DNA from: Spongorhabdus nitratireducens
Lineage (GTDB): Bacteria; Pseudomonadota; Gammaproteobacteria; Pseudomonadales; Endozoicomonadaceae
Length of the DNA stretch: 64,000 bases
Assembly: GCA_947387575.1 (NCBI GenBank)
Contig: CANDOC010000009.1
Span: 124,001-188,000, forward strand
Direction of reading: 5' to 3'
Notes under the pieces: generated by a model
The model's database searches: none
The model's input: only the letters and a program-made list of their open reading frames with translations
Told to the model about the DNA's origin: nothing
Translations under genes and position numbers: made by a program
Shown here: in pieces, positions 38,680 to 45,597 of the stretch
Position numbering within the stretch: position 1 is the first letter of the stretch
Layout of the letters: each line of letters begins with the position of its first letter

Positions 38680-39888
38680 ATGTCAGAGGTTTATGACGTC
38701 ATCATCGTCGGTGGCGGAGCAGGTGGATTATCTGCTGGTGTTTATTGTGCTCGCGGCAAGATGAAAACACTGTTGCTGGAAGCCAGCAGTAATACCGGTG
38801 GCCAGTGCGCTAAAACATCTGAACTGGAAAACTATCCTGGCATTATTGAATCAACCGGCCCGGCACTGATGGATCGTTTCCGTGCCCACTGTGAAAAGTT
38901 TGGCGTTGAATTCAAGCGTGATATGGTAACCGGCCTTTCAACTGAAGAAGGCGGATTTATCAAGCGAATTGAAACCCGCAGCGGAGAAACACTGCTGGCT
39001 AAAAGCGTGATTATCGGAACCGGTGCAAATCCACGTGTTCTGGGAATCAAGGGTGAAAAAGAATTCACTGCCAAAGGTGTTTCTTATTGCGCAACCTGCG
39101 ATGCCGATTTTTATGAAGATCTGGACATTGTTGTTGTTGGCAGCGGTAACACTGCAGTTGAAGAATCTGTGTTCCTGACCAAATTTGTAAACAGCGTCAA
39201 GATGATCGTACTGCACGACGAAGGCGTTCTGGATGCGGATCGCACGGCTCAGGAACAGGCTTTCGCCAACGACAAGATATCCTTTATCTGGAACTCCTGT
39301 GTTGACGAAATCTGCGGCGAAGAACTGGTAAACGGGGTCAAGGTCAAGAACCTGAAGACCGGTGAAATTACCGATGTTGAGTGCGACGGTGTATTCATGT
39401 TCGTCGGCACTGTACCCAACACCGGTTTCCTGGAAGGCACCATTGAGTTGGCTAAAGGCGGCTACATCAAGGTGGATGAGAAACAGGAAACCTCCATGCC
39501 GGGCGTCTTCGGTGCCGGCGATGTTTGCGACAAGTTCCTGCGTCAGGTGGTCACCGCAGCTGGTGACGGTGCAGTAGCCGCAGTCGCAGCCGAGCGCTAC
39601 ATCCAGGAAGAAGAGCACTGGGCCGAGTCTGTACTGGAAGCTGAAAACGACACTCTGGTCGCTTTCTGGAGCCCGGTAGACCAGAAGAGTCTCGAGCTGA
39701 TGCCGAGCCTTGAAAAAGTAGCGGCTGACAAGGGCGTCAAGCTGGTCACTGTAGATACCTACAAGAGCCAGAACATCGCTGGCCGCTACGAAGTAAAAGA
39801 GATTCCGACAGTCGTACGCTTCAGCAACGGCGAGCCGGCCAAACGGCTGGATACTCCGGAAGCGGATCAACTGGAAAGCCTGTTCTGA
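38680..39888 (+). CDS. trxB: Thioredoxin reductase of glycine reductase locus, with C-terminal thioredoxin-like domain
   Basis: 402 residues. Residues 1-305 are a thioredoxin reductase: FAD motif GGGAGG (11-16), redox pair CATC (137-140), NADPH motif VVGSGNTAVEES (about 152-163) and the second FAD motif GVFGAGDVCD (about 280). Residues 310-402 form a thioredoxin-like fold in which WCGPC is replaced by WSPVDQ (330-335), though the cis-proline region (EIPTVV, Pro376) is kept, so the added domain cannot do dithiol exchange. It should reduce the adjacent TrxA with NADPH to power glycine reduction. First gene of the locus. Confidence 0.92.
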   Translation: MSEVYDVIIVGGGAGGLSAGVYCARGKMKTLLLEASSNTGGQCAKTSELENYPGIIESTGPALMDRFRAHCEKFGVEFKRDMVTGLSTEEGGFIKRIETRSGETLLAKSVIIGTGANPRVLGIKGEKEFTAKGVSYCATCDADFYEDLDIVVVGSGNTAVEESVFLTKFVNSVKMIVLHDEGVLDADRTAQEQAFANDKISFIWNSCVDEICGEELVNGVKVKNLKTGEITDVECDGVFMFVGTVPNTGFLEGTIELAKGGYIKVDEKQETSMPGVFGAGDVCDKFLRQVVTAAGDGAVAAVAAERYIQEEEHWAESVLEAENDTLVAFWSPVDQKSLELMPSLEKVAADKGVKLVTVDTYKSQNIAGRYEVKEIPTVVRFSNGEPAKRLDTPEADQLESLF

Positions 39889-39912
39889 GAACAGCAACAA
39901 AGTCATGAGTCA

Positions 39913-39942
39913 TTCGGGATGAGGGTGATAACTCATCCTGAA
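39913..39942 (+). repeat. Hairpin between trxB and trxA
   Basis: Stem TTCGGGATGAG / CTCATCCTGAA (39913-39923 / 39932-39942) with one G-U pair and an 8-base loop, inside the 68-base gap. Confidence 0.65.
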
Positions 39943-39956
39943 GCGAGGGAAGAGCA

Positions 39957-40274
39957 ATGATCGAAGTAGGCAAAGCCAATTTTGATGAAGAAGTGAAGCA
40001 GCACGAAGGTGTCGTGATGGTTGACTTCTGGGGCGAGAGCTGCGGCCGCTGCATGGAACTGATGCCAGACGTGGTTGCACTTTCTGAAAAGTACAGCGAA
40101 CAGATGAAGTTCACCAAGCTGAACATCGCCGGTAACCGCCGTGTTGCCATGGGCCAGGGTGTTATGGGCCTGCCTTCCATGGTCTTCTACAAGAACGGCG
40201 AAAAGCTGGAGCACTTGTCCGGTGAAGAGCTGGATGCCCAGCAGATTGAAGAAGCTATTCAAAAGTACATCTAA
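39957..40274 (+). CDS. trxA: Thioredoxin of glycine reductase system
   Basis: 105 residues, a single thioredoxin domain with the active site WGESCGRC (Cys-Gly-Arg-Cys, not the usual CGPC), which is the variant style seen in glycine-reductase thioredoxins. The cis-proline is in GLPSMVFY. Expected to be reduced by the preceding TrxB and to re-reduce the Grd complex after turnover. AGGGA lies upstream. A housekeeping thioredoxin elsewhere is assumed. Confidence 0.93.
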   Translation: MIEVGKANFDEEVKQHEGVVMVDFWGESCGRCMELMPDVVALSEKYSEQMKFTKLNIAGNRRVAMGQGVMGLPSMVFYKNGEKLEHLSGEELDAQQIEEAIQKYI

Positions 40275-40575
40275 GTACTATTGAAAGCTAAGTGCTAGCT
40301 ACATAAAAGCTAAACGAATTTTTAAAAATTTCTTGTGTGAAGTTTTTAAAAGGGAATAACGGATTTTGAATAAACAGGTTTGTAGTCGTTTATTAAATGA
40401 ATCTGTTGTTTCAGCCCTGGATTCAAAAGGTTGAATAAACCTGAAGATGAAGGTGCAAACGGTGATTTCCGAATTGATTGTGAATTAAATCACCCAGGTG
40501 ATAATCAATTTTCAGACTAAACGGAAATCGTATTTTGTGTTCGCTTTATTGCGATTCTTTCAAGGTCAGATAACC
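40275..40575 (+). promoter_or_regulatory. Intergenic region before grdA with competing hairpins
   Basis: 300 bases, no gene. CAGGTTT (40375-40381) pairs with AAACCTG (40437-40443), flanked by a direct repeat TTGAATAAAC (40366, 40431). Then GGTGATTT (40461-40468) can pair with AAATCACC (40487-40494), but the latter can instead pair with GGTGAT (40497-40502): two mutually exclusive stems. An outer AATTGATT/AATCAATT pair (40472-40479 / 40503-40510) frames the second. It looks like a regulatory leader; no known riboswitch consensus was recognised. Confidence 0.45.
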
Positions 40576-41043
40576 ATGCTGAATGCCAAGAAAGTCGTAA
40601 TACTCGGCGATCGCGACGGTGTACCGGGTCCTGCCATTGAAGAATGTGTAAAGACCGCTGGTGCTGAAGTCGTGTTCAGTACAACCGAGTGTTTCGTCTG
40701 AACTAGCGCAGGCGCAATGGACCTGGAAAATCAAAAGCGGGTCAAGGAATTGTCCGAAAAGCACGGTGCCGAGAACGTAGTAGTCGTTCTGGGTGGCGCA
40801 GAAGCCGAGGCCTCTGGCCTGGCTGCCGAAACCGTAACTAGCGGCGACCCTACTTTTGCCGGTCCGTTGGCCGGAGTCCCGTTGGGACTTCGTGTACACC
40901 ATATCGTAGAGTCAGAGATCAAGGATGAAGTTGATGCTGACGTATACGAAGAACAGGTTGGAATGATGGAAATGGTTATGCCGGTTGACGAGATTGTCGC
41001 CGAAGTCAAGGAATACCGCGACAAGTTCTGCAAATTCCTGTGA
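40576..41043 (+). CDS. grdA: Glycine reductase selenoprotein A (UGA = selenocysteine)
   Basis: 155 residues when the in-frame TGA at 40699-40701 is read as selenocysteine (residue 42). The surrounding motif [17 protein letters not shown] is the GrdA signature, in which Sec with the cysteine three residues before it forms the redox site CxxU. GrdA carries the carboxymethyl-selenoether formed from glycine and hands it to GrdC/GrdD. The frame continues with full family homology to the TGA stop at 41041-41043. Start ATG 40576 gives [15 protein letters not shown] and has AAGG upstream; an earlier in-frame ATG is not family-like. Conventional calling would split or truncate it. Confidence 0.95.
40709..40725 (+). 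promoter_or_regulatory. Candidate bacterial SECIS hairpin of grdA
   Basis: CAGG-C pairs with G-CCTG (one bulged A) around a GCAATG loop that begins with G, 15 bases after the U of the UGA. This roughly fits the bacterial SECIS rule (short stem, G early in the loop, close to UGA). The stem is short, so confidence is moderate. Confidence 0.4.
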
Positions 41044-41419
41044 TAGCCATTAACCCGGAAGTTGCACTGCTACCGTAAAGCAAGTGCCCTGTTATCAGCC
41101 TTTCCAACCTGTAAGTCGATTCGGACTGATAACAGCAGCTTGCCCGGTTTCCGTCCGGAAATCAGGAGCAGTACAACCGATGGGGTAGATGTATTCAGGC
41201 AGTATCGCTTTTATGCCGGCTGGCATTAAAAACGGCACCGCCTGAATATCAAACGGTAATTATATCGGCACAGCTGAATACAACTGGTTAATTAAAAGTC
41301 TGGCAGCAATAAACCAGGCAAAACCAGTGCAATCCATTAGTTCACGTTTGCCGAATAATTAATTGAAAATCGGGAATGATATTAATTCCCCGGCGGCTGC
41401 CCTGTTGGAGTTTAGTGCC
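41044..41419 (+). promoter_or_regulatory. Highly structured grdA-grdC spacer
   Basis: 376 bases without a gene. Hairpin 1: CTGTTATCAG (41089-41098) with CTGATAACAG (41126-41135), extended by GCAAG/CTTGC (41080 / 41139). Hairpin 2: TATTCAGGC (41192-41200) with GCCTGAATA (41240-41248), enclosing an inner ATGCC/GGCAT stem. Neither is followed by a T run, so they are likely RNA processing or stability elements rather than terminators. Not matched to a known RNA family by eye. Confidence 0.5.
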
Positions 41420-42961
41420 GTGAACTACCCCGTAATCAAGGGCACCAGCTATGTGCTGGCCCACACACCTGATTTCATTCCGTTCGGATCTACCCAGGTC
41501 TTTGCCAAAAAGGGTGGTGATACAGAATATCTGTCCGAACTGAAAAAGCACCAGCGCACATTTGAAGACGTTGTTGCTTATCCTGCAAACCAATGTTTCA
41601 TTGGTAATATCACGCCTGAAAATCTCGCCGGTATAACCGCGCCCTGGTATGAAAACCAGATGAGCAATGCGGAACGTACAGGCCGGTTCGGCGAAATCAT
41701 GCCGCAGATCGAATTCTTCGGCTTGCTGAAGCACTCTGATGTGTTTGACCTGGTCAAACTGACTCCGGAATTTATCGAGCAGGCCAATGAAGCCCTGGCC
41801 TCCCATCCGCTGTTAAGTCATATCAAGCTGGATGCTGAAAAAGACAGCATGCAGGCTGTCGATATGCATGCACTGCTGGAAGAGCATGTTGCCGAGCCGC
41901 TGACCATGAATGGTGAGCTGGTAGGCTGCGTTAAACGTGCGCACGATGAAGATGAAAACCTCAGCTCCCACATTATTCTGGAAAACCTGAGCGTAAAAGC
42001 CTCCGGTGTTCTGGCAGCTCTGCACCTCAAGAATCAAGGCATCGACCTGTCCCAGGTTGATTACATTATTGAATGTTCCGAAGAAGCCTGCGGTGATATC
42101 AACCAGCGTGGCGGTGGCAACTTTGCCAAGGCGATTGGTGAACTGGTGGGTTGCGACAGCGCTACCGGCAGTGACCTGCGCGGTTTCTGTGCGGCTCCGG
42201 CTCACGCCCTGATTCATGCCGCCGCACTGGTTAAAGGCGGTGTATTCAAGAATGTCATGGTGGTTGCCGGCGGAGCGGTTGGCAAGCTGGCCCTGAACGG
42301 CCGTGACCACATCAAAAAGGGTGTTCCGGTACTGGAAGACTCTCTGGCCGGTTTCGCGACTGTTATCAGCGAAAACGACGGTGTCAGCCCGATCATTAAC
42401 ACTGACATCGTTGGTCGTCACACTATTGGCACCGGCTCCTCCCCTCAGGCGGTTATGACCAGCCTGATCTCTGCACCGCTGAAGCGGGTTGGCCGTACCA
42501 TTCCGGATGTAGACAAGTTCTCTACCGAAATGCAGAACGCTGAAATCACCAAGCCTGCCGGCGCCGGTGATGTGCCTGAAGCCAACTACAAGATGATTGC
42601 GGCACTGGCTGTTAAAGAAGGTCAGCTGGAACGCAAAGAGCTGATGAACTTCGTCAAGAAGCACGGCATGCCGGGTTACGCCCTGACTCAGGGTCACATT
42701 CCTTCCGGTGTTCCGTTCCTGGGCCACGGTCGCGATGCCATCATGGGCGGCGATATCAACAGCTTTATGGTTGTGGGTAAGGGCAGTCTGTTCCTGGGTC
42801 GTATGACCAACCAGTTCGACGGTATCTCCACTCTGGTTGAAAAGAACCAGGGTATCCAGCAGGAAGCCGGTTTTGACGGCGACGAAGCCCGCAAACTGGT
42901 GGCTGAAGCCATGAAAGACGTCGCTACCCGTATGCTCCAGAAAGCTGGCGGTCAGGAGTAA
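41420..42961 (+). CDS. grdC: Glycine reductase complex component C, subunit beta (GrdC)
   Basis: 513 residues from GTG 41420, chosen because GGAG lies nine bases upstream and the resulting start (NYPVIKGTSYVLAHTPD) aligns with the family start and length. An ATG 19 codons upstream adds non-family sequence. GrdC resembles FabH/thiolase-fold acyl enzymes: EECSEEACGDINQRGGGNFAKAIGE-type region near residue 225 and the GCDSATGSDLRGFCAAPAHAL region near 250. With GrdD it accepts the two-carbon unit from GrdA, giving an acetyl-thioester then acetyl phosphate. It ends 5 bases before grdD, the only tight junction in the locus. Confidence 0.94.
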   Translation: MNYPVIKGTSYVLAHTPDFIPFGSTQVFAKKGGDTEYLSELKKHQRTFEDVVAYPANQCFIGNITPENLAGITAPWYENQMSNAERTGRFGEIMPQIEFFGLLKHSDVFDLVKLTPEFIEQANEALASHPLLSHIKLDAEKDSMQAVDMHALLEEHVAEPLTMNGELVGCVKRAHDEDENLSSHIILENLSVKASGVLAALHLKNQGIDLSQVDYIIECSEEACGDINQRGGGNFAKAIGELVGCDSATGSDLRGFCAAPAHALIHAAALVKGGVFKNVMVVAGGAVGKLALNGRDHIKKGVPVLEDSLAGFATVISENDGVSPIINTDIVGRHTIGTGSSPQAVMTSLISAPLKRVGRTIPDVDKFSTEMQNAEITKPAGAGDVPEANYKMIAALAVKEGQLERKELMNFVKKHGMPGYALTQGHIPSGVPFLGHGRDAIMGGDINSFMVVGKGSLFLGRMTNQFDGISTLVEKNQGIQQEAGFDGDEARKLVAEAMKDVATRMLQKAGGQE

Positions 42962-42966
42962 GCGAC

Positions 42967-44127
42967 ATGGCTCATCAACAGCTTAATGAAGCTCTGGCCA
43001 GCGCTTTTAATGATATGGCCGATGGTCTGGTCAGTGGCAGCTTCGGACGCAAAAAGCGTATCGGTCTGACTCTGGTCGGCAGCGAACACGGCTCAGCCGA
43101 GCTGGTTCGCGCGGCTGAGCTGGCTGCACGTCAGTTTGCCGATATTGAACCGGTACTGATCGGGGATCTTTCTGACGCGCCCTTTGAACTGCACCCGGCT
43201 TCCGATCTGCATGAATGTCATCAGGTCATGGAAGCGCTGCTGGACGAAGGCAAGATCGATTCCTGTGTCACCCTGCACTACAGCTTCCCGCTGGGTGTCA
43301 GCACTGTGGGCAAGGTTATCACTCCGGCTGTTGGCCGCGAGATGATCATTGCCACAACAACCGGCACCAGCGACACCGTTCGCAATATTGCCATGGTTAA
43401 AAACACTATTGCCGGTATTGCCCTGGCCAAAGCCACCGGTATCGCCGAACCGACCGTCGGCATTCTGAATGTAGACGGCGCTGCTCAGGTAGAACGTGCG
43501 CTGCGTCAGTTGATCGACAATGGTTACCCGATTCGTTTCACCGAGTCTGCCCGTGCAGATGGCGGAGCCCTGATGCGCGGCAACGATATGCTGCAGGGTG
43601 TACCCGATGTCATGGTCACTGACAGCCTGACCGGCAACCTGATGATGAAGGTGTTCTCTTCCTTCAATACCGGTGGCAGCTACGAAGCACTGGGTTATGG
43701 CTATGGCCCGGGCCTGGGTGAAGGCGCTGACCGTCAGATCGGTATTATTTCCCGCGCTTCCGGTGCGCCGGTTATCGCCGGAGCCATGCGGCTGATGGCC
43801 GACGGTGTACAGGGTGATCTGATGAACCTGTACAAACAGGAAGTGAAGAACGCAGAAGAGTGTGGTCTGACTGATGTGCTGGACGGCCTGAAGCCGAAAG
43901 CTGCAGCGGCACAGGCTGAAGCCGTAACTGCCCCGCCAGAAAAAATCACTGACGGTGATATTAACGGCATCGATATTCTCGATATCGAAACTGCCCGCGA
44001 TGCGCTCTGGGGTAAACAGATTTTTGCTCGCACCGGCATGGGATGCACCGGTCCGGTTGTCATGGTGGCAACTGAAGACCTGGAAGCAGCTCGACAGGTG
44101 CTGAAAGCGTCCGGATTTATTGCTTGA
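42967..44127 (+). CDS. grdD: Glycine reductase complex component C, subunit alpha (GrdD)
   Basis: 386 residues, related to the PlsX/phosphotransacetylase fold. The family cysteine that carries the acetyl group is present in GMGCTGPVVMV (Cys360; Cys359 in the clostridial protein, from memory). Also visible are FNTGGSYEALGYGYGPGLG near 236 and a low-complexity Ala-rich linker near 310. It releases acetyl phosphate, which acetate kinase would turn into ATP. A GGAG site lies within the end of grdC, so the two subunits are translationally coupled. Confidence 0.94.
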   Translation: MAHQQLNEALASAFNDMADGLVSGSFGRKKRIGLTLVGSEHGSAELVRAAELAARQFADIEPVLIGDLSDAPFELHPASDLHECHQVMEALLDEGKIDSCVTLHYSFPLGVSTVGKVITPAVGREMIIATTTGTSDTVRNIAMVKNTIAGIALAKATGIAEPTVGILNVDGAAQVERALRQLIDNGYPIRFTESARADGGALMRGNDMLQGVPDVMVTDSLTGNLMMKVFSSFNTGGSYEALGYGYGPGLGEGADRQIGIISRASGAPVIAGAMRLMADGVQGDLMNLYKQEVKNAEECGLTDVLDGLKPKAAAAQAEAVTAPPEKITDGDINGIDILDIETARDALWGKQIFARTGMGCTGPVVMVATEDLEAARQVLKASGFIA

Positions 44128-44132
44128 TAAGC

Positions 44133-44166
44133 CGGGAACGGTCTCCTTAATCAGACACCGTTCCCG
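44133..44166 (+). repeat. Perfect hairpin between grdD and grdE
   Basis: CGGGAACGGT (44133-44142) pairs with ACCGTTCCCG (44157-44166), loop 14 bases, no T run after it. Confidence 0.75.
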
Positions 44167-44190
44167 ACCCAAGCTTTTCAGGAGAAAGTA

Positions 44191-45483
44191 ATGAAGCTAG
44201 AGATTGGAAATATCCATGTGAAGGAGCTGGCGTTCGGCGAGAACACTGCTCTTTCCTCCGGTCGGGTCGAGATTAACCGTGAAGAACTGGTTGGTTTCAT
44301 CCGTGAACTGGATCACCGTATCACCGAAGTGAAGCTGGACATCGCCCTGCCTGGCGAAAAGACCCGCATCATGCCGGTTAAAGACGTTATCGAGCCGCGT
44401 GTTAAAGCCGAAGGCAAGGGTTCTATGTTCCCGGGCCGTAATGGTGGCGACGAAGCGATGGTTGGCGAAGGCCGCACCCACGTCCTGAAGGGCATGGCTG
44501 TTGTAACCACCGGTAAGGTTGTTGGCTTCCAGGAAGGCATCATCGACATGAGCGGTGCCGGTGCGGAGTACACTCCGTTCTCCAAGACCAAGAACCTGGT
44601 TATCACCTGCGAAGTTGACGAAACCTGCAACCAGTACGACCACGAAGCGATCCTGCGTCGCGTTGGTATCGAAACTGCCAACAAGATGGGTGAGCTCGCC
44701 AAGACAGTTGCCGCTGACGACAGCCGCACTTACGAAACCAAGCCGCTGCTGGAACAGGCTGCACAGTATCCTGATCTGCCGAAGATCGGTTACGTTTACA
44801 TGCTGCAAAGCCAGGGCCTGCTGCACGACACCTACCTGTACGGTGTTGATGTGAAGAGCATCGTTCCGACCATCCTGTACCCGACTGAGGTTATGGACGG
44901 CGCGATCATGAGCGGTAACTGTGTATCTGCCTGTGACAAGAACCCAAGCATCGTGCACCAGAACAGCCCGGTTATCCACGAGCTGTATGAGCACCACGGC
45001 ACCAAGTACAACTTCATGGGCGTTATCGTAACCAACGAAAACGTAACCCTGGCTGACAAGGAGCGTTCCTCCAACTACGTCACCAAGCTGGCTGTACAGA
45101 TGGGTCTGGACGCAGTCATCGTTTCCGAAGAAGGCTTCGGCAACCCTGACGCTGACCTGGTCATGAACTGCCGCAAGCTGGAAGACGCTGGCATCAAGAC
45201 CGTGCTGATGACTGACGAATACGCTGGTCAGATGGGTGAGTCCCAGTCTCTGGCTGACTCCACTCCTAAGGGTGATGCTGTTGTCTCCAACGGTAACGCC
45301 AACATGGTTATCACTCTGCCGGCGATGGATCGAGTAATCGGTCACGACGTTTACGCCGACATGATTGCCGGTGGTGCTGAAGGCAGCCTGCACGCTGACG
45401 GTTCTATCACCGCTGAAATCCAGGTGATCACCGGTGCAACCAACGAGCTGGGTTACCACAACCTGACTGCGATGGCTGGTTAA
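44191..45483 (+). CDS. grdE: Glycine reductase component B proprotein GrdE (pyruvoyl-forming)
   Basis: 430-residue precursor of the alpha and beta subunits of substrate-binding protein B. The family cleaves itself between Asn and Cys, turning the Cys into a pyruvoyl group that forms a Schiff base with glycine; the site MSGNCVSACDKNP is intact with Cys244. The substrate-activating protein works with the selenoprotein GrdB. Codon use is strongly biased to C-ending codons (AAC, GAC, TTC), as in highly expressed genes. AGGAG precedes the ATG. Confidence 0.95.
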   Translation: MKLEIGNIHVKELAFGENTALSSGRVEINREELVGFIRELDHRITEVKLDIALPGEKTRIMPVKDVIEPRVKAEGKGSMFPGRNGGDEAMVGEGRTHVLKGMAVVTTGKVVGFQEGIIDMSGAGAEYTPFSKTKNLVITCEVDETCNQYDHEAILRRVGIETANKMGELAKTVAADDSRTYETKPLLEQAAQYPDLPKIGYVYMLQSQGLLHDTYLYGVDVKSIVPTILYPTEVMDGAIMSGNCVSACDKNPSIVHQNSPVIHELYEHHGTKYNFMGVIVTNENVTLADKERSSNYVTKLAVQMGLDAVIVSEEGFGNPDADLVMNCRKLEDAGIKTVLMTDEYAGQMGESQSLADSTPKGDAVVSNGNANMVITLPAMDRVIGHDVYADMIAGGAEGSLHADGSITAEIQVITGATNELGYHNLTAMAG

Positions 45484-45550
45484 TAAACGGGCTGGCTAAT
45501 ATCCGGTTCTCGTTCCGAGCGAGCGGGATCAGGTTGGGAAAAGTTTCGGT

Positions 45551-45573
45551 TTACACGCTCAGTGAGCGGGTAA
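45551..45573 (+). repeat. Near-perfect 23-bp palindrome/hairpin between grdE and grdB
   Basis: TTACACGCTCA-G-TGAGCGGGTAA: ten of eleven positions pair. It is followed by CGCG and a run of five T, so it may act as a partial terminator, processing site or operator. Confidence 0.6.
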
Positions 45574-45597
45574 CGCGTTTTTAGAAGAGAACTGAAA

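Noticed and set aside
40498-40701. Short 67-residue protein ending at TGA 40701
   Set aside because: It is the N-terminus of grdA plus a spurious upstream extension; the TGA is the selenocysteine codon.
40699-40701. grdA and grdB as pseudogenes with nonsense mutations
   Set aside because: Both TGAs fall exactly at known Sec sites, both frames continue intact with homology, and hairpins follow each.
41363-41419. ATG start of grdC at 41363
   Set aside because: The first 19 residues do not fit the family, whereas GTG 41420 has a good ribosome-binding site and gives the family length.
44197-45459. Long open frame antisense to grdE
   Set aside because: It is a shadow of strong codon bias in grdE, with no ribosome-binding site and no recognisable protein family.
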